Below are positions 12,501 to 22,564 of a stretch of 64,000 nt of DNA, piece by piece (positions within the stretch are counted from its first letter, which is position 1; each line of letters begins with the position of its first letter). The stretch covers positions 129,094,754 to 129,158,753 of the forward strand of contig CP136061.1 of NCBI GenBank assembly GCA_032622095.1, given 5' to 3'. The position numbers were made by a program, and so were the translations under genes. Below the pieces are notes generated by a model. The model saw only the letters and a program-made list of their open reading frames with translations. It was not told the origin of the DNA and searched no databases. The stretch comes from Siphonodentalium dalli (Eukaryota > Mollusca > Scaphopoda > Gadilida > Siphonodentaliidae).

Positions 12501-12612
12501 ATGCACGTCATCGTGAGGGACACTTTCAACGTCAACGACTTTTCACTATATGTTCACTTCATACTTGATAAAGGCTACTAGATAGCCGAAAGCTCGTGTT
12601 TTTTAAAAACTC
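12501..12612 (+). mobile_element. Inverted 3' UTR arm of the Penelope-like element
   Basis: The 18-bp ATGCACGTCATCGTGAGG at 12501-12518 is the exact inverse of 11528-11545, which lies just downstream of the pseudogene on the minus strand. The body is therefore bounded by an inverted repeat. Reading + from 12501 continues into 3' UTR-like sequence missing at the other end. Inverted partial copies at the 5' end are a known insertion product of Penelope-like elements. Confidence 0.65.
12564..12597 (+). ncRNA. Hammerhead-like motif, degenerate
   Basis: TTGATAA, a stem GGCTA/TAGCC closed by CTAGA, then GAAA resembles the CUGANGA-stem II-GAAA core of the small hammerhead motifs found in Penelope-like elements. 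TTGATAA deviates from the active core, so it is probably a relic. Stem III was not verified. Confidence 0.35.
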
Positions 12613-13033
12613 AAATGAGTCTTAAATGGTGTTACTTTATTTTATTCCCATTTATTATTGACACAGACTCATACGGCATATACTTCAATAATGTCTGTTA
12701 TTGAGGTAGATGATAGATAAAATCTTTAAATGGGGTCTCATCTGAATACATTATATACTCTAATTGGATGAAAGAAAGATGTTAATTATAAATAATAATC
12801 TATAAATTTATTTAGGGCGTTGTACTGTAAAAAAAATTGACAATGCGCTTTACACTAATTATTACCTCGGTGATATGGCACATGACAACATTTCTCCCCT
12901 CTATCCTCCAACAAAGAGCAGCCATCAGCTGCAACGAATTGTGCTCACATCAGGGTTATCATATTGACAAGATCTATCAACGCCCTATGCTTGAAAGGTT
13001 TGAAGCAATCATGACCAATTTTCTTTGTCTGAG

Positions 13034-13252
13034 GGAAACACCTTTAGCCGCATGAAATTAATATCACAAATGGATGAAACACTACTGTCGCGATTGGTGA
13101 ATCTAATTACACAGCGCTTGTTAATAAGAGAGGCACACATCCAAGCAGAAGGCTTGGAGATCATTACTTTCTTCAGTGATCTGACAAGAACTGGATCTGA
13201 GCTATCGCCTCTCATGAATAGTGGTTCAAAAATAATAATGACATCTTCTTAG
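13034..13252 (+). CDS. Putative terminal exon of an unrecognised gene
   Basis: A 73-codon frame follows a pyrimidine-rich acceptor (TTTTCTTTGTCTGAG) and ends TAG at 13250-13252. AATAAA follows 1 base later, then a GT-rich tract (TTTTGTTATGCGTTTTGTG), the layout of a 3' end. The peptide starts GNTFSRMKLISQMDETLLSR and continues with strongly helical, leucine-rich sequence (SRLVNLITQRLLIREAHIQ). This is unlike the repeat-derived frames around it. It is phase 0 at the acceptor, compatible with the exon at 1137-1250. No family is recognised. The near absence of a 3' UTR is unusual but possible if a later poly(A) site is used. Confidence 0.45.
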   Translation, partial: GNTFSRMKLISQMDETLLSRLVNLITQRLLIREAHIQAEGLEIITFFSDLTRTGSELSPLMNSGSKIIMTSS

Positions 13253-13253
13253 A

Positions 13254-13259
13254 AATAAA
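13254..13259 (+). promoter_or_regulatory. Candidate poly(A) signal AATAAA
   Basis: Lies immediately after the proposed stop at 13252 and before GT-rich sequence at 13265-13287. Confidence 0.35.
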
Positions 13260-13880
13260 GCTTATGTTTTGTTATGCGTTTTGTGTTACCCATCATGTAA
13301 CTGAGTTTAGAGGCCCATTTTGGGTGATTATTTTATAGTTAAATTCAAAGTGATCAAGTTTCATTAGTCTCAGCCGGTCTTCGGTCATGATATTTCCGTA
13401 TGCCAATAACTTTTTTAGGATTCTGGATTCATCTCCTTCAACATACATCATATGTGTTTCCATGAATCATAGAAGTTGTGAATATGGGTAGTGATGTGAA
13501 TCTCCGCAATCGCTCCAAGATTAGATCTACATAATAAAGTTGTCAGATTTCTTCTAATTTGTAGTGAAGGTGGGCTTGAAAAAACTTTCAGCAAAATGTG
13601 TTTGTCGATATTTTGAACCCACCACCCTGGGAAGACAGGTCTTTTCCAGTCAGGAGCTTGGAACACATCCCTTGGAAGCATCTTTTCTGATAATTCAGAC
13701 CCACCACCAAAATTACAAAATTAAATTTTACATTTGGCAGGGAACTGCTATTGAATAAGGTCAATAAAGGTTCCACCAAAGAAATGCTAATCGAAATGGC
13801 TGGGTCAGATTCAAGTGGAGAAAACATATCCCACTATACAAGATTTAGTAATTAATATTATAATATTATGGGTGAGGATG
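13260..13880. other. Gene-free stretch
   Basis: No recognised repeat. Three overlapping frames without homology occur at 13448-13827, and none has a supported start or splice context. Confidence 0.35.
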
Positions 13881-14097
13881 TACAGTAATGCCCTAAATAA
13901 TCGACTCCTTATCCACAGCAGAATTATGGGTAACTTTTCAGGATTTATTTCGAAATATGGCTTGTTGCCATTCATCGGAAAGCTCTCAGTGAGAGCTTTC
14001 CGATGAATGGCAACAAGCCATATTTCCAACTAAATCCTGAAAAATTACCCAAAATTCTGCTGTGGTTAAGGAGTTGATTATTTAGGTCATTACTGTA
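13881..14097. mobile_element. Family A palindromic MITE
   Basis: Complete palindrome, TACAGTAATGCCCTAAA ... TTAGGTCATTACTGTA, centre CTCTCAGTGAGAG. Confidence 0.9.
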
Positions 14098-14541
14098 ACA
14101 TGTGATAGGAGGGCTATTATTTAGAACTTCATCGCCATCATTGTATTATCAGGACTGAGTCAAAGTTAACTGTGCTTACGGTCTCCTATTAAAAGTGTAT
14201 TTTTCGGGTAATAAATTAAGAAATTATATAAATCATAAATTGATCCGACACTATAAATTCATCTAGCTGTCTCCATTCTATTATGTATGCATGAATGTTT
14301 GTTAGCCTATTCATAGATGATATCTTGTATATTTTACATGTATAAATGGTCACTGTATGAATGTTTTATTGAAATAAAGAATATTAATAACAAAATTTGA
14401 TATCAATTAATCTGAAAGTATTAAGTATTAAGCGAAAATTTATTTCACATGTTCCAATTATGTTGGAGACCAAATAGTTCAGTTAGGAAAGCCAGAGTAA
14501 AGGATTTCAGTACCAGTGAATGTAAGAGTTTCAAAGTTGAA
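14098..14541. other. AT-rich gap
   Basis: No gene or repeat recognised; contains AATAAAGAATATTAAT near 14373. Confidence 0.4.
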
Positions 14542-14955
14542 TTATAATAATGGTGCTTATATAGCCCTTATCTACTGTACCAGTGGTCCCTAAGCATTTC
14601 ACATTATTACCCCAGCTGTTGAGCAATGCTGAGTCTTGTGCCTGTTGCCATTTTACAGGCATTCACTAGAGCGGCTTACGATTCCCATCAACCAGATTCC
14701 TATTTCTTGTCCCTAAGTATGAGTTTTTATGACGAAGCGAGCACAGTACAAGTGACCTTGCCCAAGGGTCACAACCTGACACGAGATTTGAAACAGCACA
14801 TACACCACTTATGGGTGCTTAATCCGACCAAAGTCAATGTAGTGGAGATGAGAGTCCACCGGTGGGCGCGAACTCATTCCGGTGAGTTAACACCATTAAA
14901 AGTCCCAACACTCCAACCACTGGGCTACCACTTCCCACTCCCACAGTTGTATATG
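14542..14955 (-). mobile_element. tRNA-derived SINE, about 410 bp
   Basis: On the minus strand it starts GTGGTAGCCCAGTGGTTGG, like a pol III A box, with GAGTTCGCGCCC about 50 bases on, like a B box. It ends with GGGCTATATAAGCACCATTA and a short ATTATAATT tail, a layout typical of SINEs that borrow a LINE 3' end. The frame on the opposite strand here (14626-14982) is incidental. Confidence 0.6.
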
Positions 14956-15442
14956 TTAAAGGCCCACTTAATTTTTTTTTAACCCCCCACATCACATATA
15001 TAAAATATATGCCATATTATATACCATGAGAGAGTAAGCTCCAAAATATTGTAATATCAACTTATCCAGTGTGAACATGCTTTTTTTTTTAGTTACCAAC
15101 ATGTTTTTGTGCTTATTTTTTTTCTGGATTGTAGTGAAAAATGTATAATTTTCAAAGTAGTGGGAATAACTTTATATCTTGAAGATAGAGTTATTCCCCT
15201 TCTATTGAAAATACATTTTTAGTTTGAATTATGTTGCATTCTGGGAGCCATAACGGTGGGGAATCTTTCTATGATTTCAGCTGTTATCTATTTCTCTATG
15301 GGCATCTTCTGAGACAGACGTTTCAAATGGTGATGAATTATAGTATTTTCATCATATTGTATGGCATAGATTGTTATTAAAACCGTATATCAAGGCACTA
15401 TACAAAAATAATTGGTGACTCGAAAATTAAGTGGGCCTTTAA
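14956..15442. mobile_element. TTAA MITE with TTAAAGGCCCACTTAA ends
   Basis: Starts TTAAAGGCCCACTTAATT and ends AATTAAGTGGGCCTTTAA, an exact inverse of 18 bp including TTAA. It abuts the SINE head. The interior has no coding potential. Confidence 0.8.
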
Positions 15443-15461
15443 TGTCTGTCTCTTATCTATA

Positions 15462-15689
15462 CTATATATTTTGAGACTTCGTATATATATGTGTGTGTAT
15501 ATATGTGTGTACTTCATAGAATCCAAAACGCGTGTACAGATTGAGATCAAATTTCGTATGTAAGTGTCAAATCCCACCGACACCGCCGTAATCGTGTTTT
15601 CGAGAAGCTCTGAGCACCCTTTATCCACTCCCAGTCATCGAAATCAGCTCAAACGGCACGGCCGGGGTTAATAACGTCATTATATAGAG
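15462..15689. repeat. Family G repeat, short form
   Basis: Shares AAGCTC(T/C)GAGCACCC, AATCAGCTCAAACGGCACGG and CCGGGGTTAATAACGTCATT with 19125-19300. A TGTGTGTATATATGTGTG tract lies near 15490. Confidence 0.65.
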
Positions 15690-16231
15690 GATCTACAACG
15701 AGTCCCCAGTTTATAGCGGAATTTACAAAACGAGTTCAGTAAATTAGGTCTGGACCGAGCCTTTGGCGAGGTCCAGACCTAATTTACTGGACGAGTTTTG
15801 TAATTTCCGCTATAAACTGGGGACGAGTTGTAGATTCTATTTATTACATGATCCAAAACATCGACACAACGTACATACATCAACAAATGGGACGCAAAAC
15901 TACCATCGGCTTCTATAAGACATGCGGTGACGTTTTACGTAACTATTCGTTGTTTGCCGCGTAAAGAAATAGTTCCGGATAACTAGACTCTTTGGCACAT
16001 TTAGTGGCGTATATTTAATTATATAATTTTTCAAACTCTTCATTCATGATAGATTGTTGGAAAAATATTGGAAGCCATAGTATTTTGAGACATAGTATAT
16101 GGAATGCTAATAGACCAAAAACCGGAAGTCAAAGGTCACCTGGCACTATTTCCTGTTATTAAACGAACGTTTAATATCACAATTTATAGAATGGGTTTAT
16201 TGAATGGAATAAGGGTAGAATCATGTAATAA
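15690..16231 (+). mobile_element. Family C element, palindrome-headed
   Basis: A 146-bp palindrome (15690-15835) has arms from GATCTACAACGAGTCCCCAG to CTGGGGACGAGTTGTAGAT with the loop CTTTGG. A 390-bp body follows with TATTTATTACATGATCC, AAACGAACGTTTAATATCAC and a final AATCATGTAATAA. Copies in other places: 25995-26556 (inverted) and 40519-41004. No coding capacity. Confidence 0.8.
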
Positions 16232-16237
16232 TATAAG

Positions 16238-16373
16238 TTACACGGCTTGTTGATGGGGGATACGGTGTGGTATGCCCCGGTAGATGCTCGTATCCCCCGA
16301 GGCGATAGCCGAGGGTGATACGAGAGTCGACCGGGGCATACCACACCGTATCCCCCATCAACAAGCCGTGTAA
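16238..16373. repeat. Compound palindrome beside the satellite
   Basis: Outer arms of about 43 bp run from TTACACGGCTTGTTGATGGG to its inverse at 16373. An inner hairpin, CTCGTATCCCCCGAGG-CGATAG-CCGAGGGTGATACGAG, sits in the loop. The arm motif GGATACGGTGTGGTATG recurs as GGATACGGCGTGGTATG at 18870, on the far side of the satellite. Confidence 0.85.
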
Positions 16374-16727
16374 TGTATTTATCCCCGGTCAAAATTAACA
16401 AGATATTCCCACAGACATAAAGCGCGGAAACGAGCAACGAACAGTAACTCTATTTGATTAGACTGCTCATACGATGAATATATTTATATAGCTGTTTCCA
16501 CAATTTGTCCATAAATACTTGCTGGCCTCGCTTACTTTTGGAATCTATATGTTAGAAGATATAAAAGAGAGCAATACACTTCAAAAATAGTAATGGTAAA
16601 TGAGTCAGACAACGTAAATAAATGAAGCAAGAGTAGCAAGATAACATCACACCAGGAATCAACGTGGCTTTGAAAGATGTACATTAGACCTTCAAACTTT
16701 TGCCAGGTCATAAAAATTCTACTAGGG
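16374..16727. other. Flank between palindrome and satellite
   Basis: Begins ATTTATCCCCGG, which is inverse to GGGGATAAAT at about 18938. The two may be ends of one element that carries the satellite. Confidence 0.35.
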
Positions 16728-18817
16728 GCATACGAGATTGTTATGACCTTGTAAAATCTGTCTTCTCTATATAGCGACGACAGTTTTTGCCGGGTAATAT
16801 CAGTTTTACACGGGTCATACGAGATTGTTATGACCTTGTAAAATATGTCTTCTCTATATAGCGACGACAATTTTTGAGGGGTAATATAAGTTTTACACGG
16901 GGCATACGAGATTGTTATGACCCGTGTAAAATCTGTCTTCTCTATATAGCGACGACAATTTTTGCGGGGTAATATCACTTTTACACGGGGCATACGAGAT
17001 TGTTATGACCCGTGTAAAATCTGTCTTTTCTATATAGCGACGACAATTTTTGCGGGGTAATATCAGTTTTACACGGGGCATACGAGATTGTTATGACCCG
17101 TTTAAAATCTGTCTTCTCTATATAGCGACGACAATTTTTGCGGGGTAATATCAGTTTTACACGGGCTAGCATACGAGATTGTTATGACCCGTGTAAAATC
17201 TGTCTTCTCTATATAGCGACGACAATTTTTGCGGGGTAATATCAGTTTTACACGGGGCATACGAGATTGTTATGACCCGTGTAAAATCTGTCTTCTCTAT
17301 ATAGCGACGACAATTTTTGCGGGGTAATATCAGTTTTACACGGGGCATACGAGATTGTTATGACCCGTTTAAAATCTGTCTTCTCTATATAGCGACGACA
17401 ATTTTTGCGGGGTAATATCAGTTTTACACGGGGCATACGAGATTGTTATGACCCGTGTAAAATCTGTCTTCTCTATATAGCGACGACAATTTTTGCGGGG
17501 TAATATAAGTTTTTCACGGGGCATACGAGATTGTTATGACCCGTGTAAAATCTGTCTTCTCTATATAGCGACGACAATATTTGCGGGGTAATATCAGTTT
17601 TACACGGGGCATACGAGATTGTTATGACCTGTGTAAAATCTGTCTTCTCTATATAGCGACGACAATTTTTGCGGGGTAATATCAGTTTTACACGGGGCAT
17701 ACGAGATTGTTATGACCTTGTAAAATATGTCTTCTCTATATAGCGACGACAATTTTTGCGAGGTAATATCAGTTTTACACGGGGCATACGAGATTGTTAT
17801 GACCTTGTAAAATATGTCTTCTCTATATAGCGACGACAATTTTTGCGGGGTAATATAAGTTTTTTTCACGGGGCATACGAGATTGTTATGACCTGTGTAA
17901 AATCTGTCTTCTCTATGTAGCGACGACAATTTTTGCGGGGTAATATCAGTTTTACACGGGGCATACGAAATTGTTATGACCCGTGTAAAATCTGTCTTCT
18001 TGATATAGCGACGACAAGTTTTGCGGGGTAATATCAATTTTACATGGGGCATACGAGATTGTTATGACCTTGTAAAATCTGTCTTCTCTATATAGCGACA
18101 CGACAATTTTTGCGGGGTAATATCAGTTTTACAGGGGGCATACGAGATTGTTATGACCCGTGTAAAATCTGTCTTCTCTATATAGCGACGACAATTTTTG
18201 CGGGGTAATATCAGTTTTACACGGGGCATACGAGATTGTTATGACCTTGTAAAATCTGTCTTCTCTATATAGCGACGACAATTTTTGCGGGGTAATATAA
18301 GTTTTACACGGGGCATACGAGATTGTTATGACCTTGTAAAATCTGTCTTCTCTATATAGCGACGACAATTTTTGCGGGGTAATATCACTTTTACACGGGG
18401 CATACGAGATTGTTATGACCCGTGTAAAATCTGTCTTCTCTATATAGCGACGACAATTTTTGCGGGGTAATATCACTTTTACACGGGGCATACGAGATTG
18501 TTATGACCTTGTTAAATCTGTCTTCTCTATATAGCGACGACAATTTTTGCGGGGTAATATCAGTTTTACACGGGGCATACGAGATTGTTATGACCTTGTA
18601 AAATCTGTCTTCTCTATATAGCGGCGACAATTTTTGCGGGGTAATATAAGTTTTACACGGGGCATACGAGATTGTTATGACCTTGTAAAATCTGTCTTCT
18701 CTATATAGCGACGATAATTTTTGCGGGGTAATATCACTTTTACACGGGGCATACGAGATTGTTATGACCCGTGTAAAATCTGTCTTCTCTATATAGCGAC
18801 GACAATTTTTGCGGGGT
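16728..18817 (+). repeat. 88-bp hairpin satellite, 24 copies
   Basis: GCATACGAGATTG recurs at 16728, 16815, 16902, 16990 and so on to 18749, with a period of 87 or 88 bases. Each unit has TTTTACACGGG, then 19 bases, then CCCGTGTAAAA, an 11-bp perfect stem, followed by TCTTCTCTATATAGCGACGACA. A one-base-shorter subtype has ACCTTGTAAAA and a weakened stem. Divergence among copies is very low, so the array is young. Minus-strand frames with a 29-residue periodicity are a by-product of the 87-base units. Confidence 0.95.
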
Positions 18818-18959
18818 AATACGAAATAAGTGTTTCCTGTTTAGTTAACATATATCGAACAAGAACACCGGGATACGGCGTGGTATGGCCCTAGAAGAAC
18901 AATGGTGCCTAAGAAGGCTTACAATTCTACAGAGGGGATAAATATATATATGAAGTCAG

Positions 18960-19490
18960 AGTCTCCAAAGTTATACCGGAACAAACACGTGTTTACGTCG
19001 TCTTGTGGGTCCACGATGGGAGTCTGACTTCAATGCAATGTTATCGCTCGAAACACGTGTTTACTTCGTGTTGAGGTTCACGATGGGAGTCTGACAATTG
19101 TTATCGCTCGAAATAGTACATTAGGACGGGAACGGCTGGACAGATTGAGCTCAAACTTCCTATCTAAAGGTAAAATACCACGTACGATGTCGTCCACGCG
19201 TTTTCCAGAAGCTCCGAGCACCCGTACTCCACTCCCAGTCATAAAAATCAGCTCAAACGGCACGGCCGGGGTTAATAACGTCATTATATATATATATACG
19301 AAGTCAACGTTATTAGCATCTGCATTGAGTGCATTTCCTAGAACGCAACACGTGTTTTACGTCGTCTTGAGGTTCACGATGGGAGTCATTTCAATGCAAT
19401 GTTATCGCTCGAAACACGTGTTTACTTCGTGTTGAGGTTCACGATGGGAGTCTGACATTTCAATGCAATGTTATCGCTCGAAATATTATG
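18960..19490 (+). repeat. Interspersed CACGTGTTTAC / CGATGGGAGTCTGAC units with a family G segment
   Basis: TTCACGATGGGAGTC-type units occur near 19009, 19076, 19372 and 19437. Each is preceded by ACACGTGTTTAC(G/T)TCGT and followed by ATGTTATCGCTCGAAA. A family G segment lies between them at about 19125-19300. Confidence 0.7.
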
Positions 19491-19499
19491 CAGAAAGGC

Positions 19500-19790
19500 A
19501 GATCTCGGAAACGGGTGGAGCTATCGACCTGAAATTTGCTATGTGAATGTATCTTGCACCGGGTACAAATTTTATCGGGTCGCCGAGCCCATGCGACGCC
19601 CGTGCAGCGCATGCGCAGACGAGATCTCGGAAACGGGTGGAGCTATCGACTTGAAATTTGCTATGTGAATGTATCTTGGGCCGGGTACAAATTTGATCGG
19701 GTCGCCGAGCCCGTGCGACGCCAGCTTCGCGCATGCGCAGACCAGATCTCGGAAACGGGTGGAGCTACCGGGTACAATTTTTTCTTATTG
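19500..19790 (+). repeat. 122-bp GC-rich tandem repeat, 2.4 copies
   Basis: AGATCTCGGAAACGGGTGG begins units at 19500, 19622 and 19744. Each unit holds CCGGGTACAAATTT, GATCGGGTCGCCGAGCCC and GCGCATGCGCAGAC. It is much richer in GC and CpG than its surroundings. Confidence 0.9.
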
Positions 19791-19905
19791 AAACGCGTGG
19801 AGCTAAAAATTAAAAAAAAATATAAACAAATGTCACAATTAACTCATTGAAAAACAAAAAATGTCATGTTTCGGACAAGCCGCCGGTGGCGGGCTACCCT
19901 GCTAG

Positions 19906-20273
19906 TCTAATATATATTTTGGGACTTCTGTCTGTCTGTTTGTTTGTTTGTTAGCTATGGCCGGGAAAACTGCCGGACGGATTTAGCCCAAACTTCCTAT
20001 CTAAGGGTAAAATCCTACATGAAGTGTCATCGCACCGCTTCTGAGAACGTCAGAGCACTCCTTCTCCATTCTCAGTCACCAAAATGACCGTCCTTGGCAC
20101 TGTGGGGTTAATCGCGTTGATAGTTAAAGAGCGTTCGTATCCGCAGTGTCGTTGATAAAGAGCGTATGCGTGTAGAGTGATTCTTATGTCTGGGGCCAGA
20201 CGTGAGTGTGTCTGTATCCAGACATGACCGTGTTCTTATTTCTGTCTTCGTACCTATAGGGGTTCCAAGGAAC
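19906..20273 (+). repeat. Family G repeat, long form
   Basis: Starts TTTTGGGACTTCTGTCTGTC, passes ATGGCCGGGAAAACTGCCGG and TCTGGGGCCAGACGTGAGTG, and ends GGGGTTCCAAGGAACA. It is collinear with 27390-27747. Confidence 0.75.
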
Positions 20274-20703
20274 ATTCATATGCATTATGTGTCTCGTCAA
20301 CTCTTGAGAGTTTGTCCTGGATTATTGTTCAAAATGGAATTGAATTATCACCCATGTAGAGGGGCAAACAAGTTTATATTTCACGATTTTCGGTCTACTT
20401 TCATCAGAAAACTCCGAAATGTTGCTATCTGTAAATTATACCATGGCGTTATCATAATGTATATCTCGAAGTGGGTAGAGTTCAATATAATAGCACAAAA
20501 TAATCGGAGTTGTGCTTTTGTATTCTGCCATAACGAAATTTCTAAAACTGATTTTGTTTCTTCTGAATTTTGGGGTGGGGTGACACAATCTACCACCACA
20601 TATCATATATGGCAAAGAATGACATCCTTATCTACAAACATATGCAGTATATATTTCCACAAGTTTCTATATTATATACGGGATCTCCATTCAATGCAAT
20701 ACT
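20274..20703. other. Gap with one long unsupported frame
   Basis: The frame 20202-20744 (+, 180 codons) starts in family G and ends in a transposon end. I see no recognisable domain. Confidence 0.4.
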
Positions 20704-21289
20704 ATGGGAGGCCAAATTCACATTTAATAATTAATTGTGCTTAAGCATAATTATTTGCGCTTAAGCAATTCATGGTTATATGTAACAAAACACCCCTGGT
20801 GAATAAATAGGTTTCTCCATAACTTAGCATTAACTCCTATTGACATGTCACTTCTTGGTTTCATTGGTTTGGATGGGTAGGGACCTAGCCCAACTTCTTT
20901 ATCAAAATGGCTGACTCGCAATAGTATCACCTTCTGTTTTAGTTGGAGCGATTCGTGATAGCATTATATTATCTTCGGTATATATTAGTTGGGGCTACTT
21001 GCAATAGCATTACTTTCTGTATCAGTCGGGGCGACATTGATTTTCTTAAATTTTCGAGTATACAGGCACACCATATGAGGGAAGCAAGCCCTCGGTGACA
21101 CCACATTCACACTATATGATCATGGAAATACTATAGATTTGTGCAAGAGCTGCTGATTTAATAAGAAAAACTAGAGCTTCAGGACTGAGACACCAAAGCT
21201 CCAATAATTACACACCATTTTTTGGACAGGGATGCTGATAATATGAAAATAGGGTTTTTTCCCCCTGATTTAAGTCAATAAGTAAACCA

Positions 21290-21503
21290 TACAGTAATGC
21301 TCTAATTAATCGACTCCTTAACCACAGCAGAATTATGGATAACTTTTCAGGATTTAGTCGGAAATATGGCTTGTTGCCATTCATCGGAAAGCTCTCGAGA
21401 GCTTTTCGATGAATGGCAACAAGCCATATTTCCGACTAAATCCTGAAAAGTTACCCATAATTCTGCTGTGGTTAAGAAGTCGATTAAATAGAGCATTACT
21501 GTA
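21290..21503. mobile_element. Family A palindromic MITE, nested
   Basis: TACAGTAATGCTCTAA ... GAGCATTACTGTA, centre CTCTCGAGAG. It is younger than its hAT-type host. Confidence 0.9.
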
Positions 21504-21812
21504 TGAGGTAAGAAAGCCCTCATGCAGTGACACCGCATGCATGTATAGGATATTACCATAGTAAAGGCTAAAATCTGTGCAAAAATACATTAAAAACATC
21601 ATACAAAACATTACTAGAGTTCCGGGAAGGCGACATCAATTCTTTGGATAGAGGGATGCTGATAATATGTAATTAGGGGATTCTCCTTGTTGAACACATA
21701 CTCACAGTTTGACTGTTGAGTACAGGTCAAAATTAGCCCAATGCTCATCTTGTGTTGCTAGGTGATACACCAGGTCATGCTAACAGTTTATGGGTAGGTT
21801 AGATAGTAGTCA

Positions 21813-21932
21813 CAATTACGATTAAGCGCAATTGATTGCGCTTAAGCGCAATTGATTGCGCTTAAGCGTAAATGCCCTATTTGCGCTTAAGCACAATATG
21901 TGATATTTGCGCTTAAGCGCAATTCATTATTA
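21813..21932. repeat. GCTTAAGC motif cluster
   Basis: At least five GCGCTTAAGC-type palindromes lie in 120 bases at the right inner end of the 20704-21953 element; two more are at the left end (20740-20768). They are probably transposase-binding sites. Confidence 0.6.
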
Positions 21933-21953
21933 AATGTGAATTTGGCCTCCCAT

Positions 21954-22564
21954 ACAATACTGAATAAACGCCTATTAAGTGGGGCGAAACAACTGATAAT
22001 GAATGATTTTTTGTCTATTTTCCACGTAAATTTATGAAATTTTTACATCTATCACTGCAATCATGGCATTTCATTACTTTGTATTTGTAAGTGTGTAACC
22101 TGCTATATCGTTTTGTCTATTTTTACAATAAATCTAAAAAAAATCTTAGTTATATCAGAGAAATCGTACCACTATCATAGTAAATATCTACAGGTATATA
22201 GACTATAATATTTTAGCGCAAAATGTTCGCGTTTTTATACTTTTATTTCTCATTTTGCCGAATTTTACAAAAACAGGATTTTTTGCTGAATTTTGGCACT
22301 TAATCAGCTAAAAATCATCTTTTGCTGAATTTGTATATTTCACACCGGGTCCTACCCGATGCGGAATGTCACAACCTTCAAAATGATGTATCACAAGCCC
22401 GTGTGTGGTGCCGATGGACTAAACTCCTACTTCTAGTGAGCTTTTTGAGTTTGTCCGCTCTACTATAAGCTCACAGTGAGTTAATTAATCCTAAATGCCA
22501 GTTGAGTAAGAGGGGCGTACCAGAAAGAAACTATAGAATATAAGTATATTTTTCCCGCACTATT
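21954..22564. other. AT-rich gap
   Basis: No gene or repeat recognised. Confidence 0.4.

Larger units (their letters stand above)
20704..21953. mobile_element. hAT-type element with GCTTAAGCGCAATT subterminal repeats
   Basis: Inverted ends of about 40 bp start ATGGGAGGCCAAATTCAC. The flanks GCAATACT (20696-20703) and ACAATACT (21954-21961) form a 7/8 target duplication. Direct and inverted GCTTAAGCGCAATT motifs are clustered inside both ends. No transposase is recognised. A family A copy is nested at 21290-21503. Confidence 0.75.

Noticed and set aside
12837-13055. 72-codon + frame
   Set aside because: It crosses the acceptor of the proposed terminal exon in a different frame and has no supporting signals.
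14626-14982. 118-codon + frame
   Set aside because: It is the antisense of a tRNA-derived SINE plus the edge of a TTAA MITE.
16532-18630. Chain of minus-strand frames encoding a 29-residue repeat (APCKTDITPQKLSSLYREDR)
   Set aside because: They arise because 87 is divisible by 3. Units of 88 break the frame, and there is no start, splice or codon-level conservation. This is satellite translation.
16728-18817. CRISPR-like array
   Set aside because: Whole units are repeated with no unique spacers, in a eukaryotic context without cas genes.
20202-20744. 180-codon frame, the longest in the window
   Set aside because: It begins in a family G repeat, ends in a hAT-type terminus and has no recognisable domain or expected composition.
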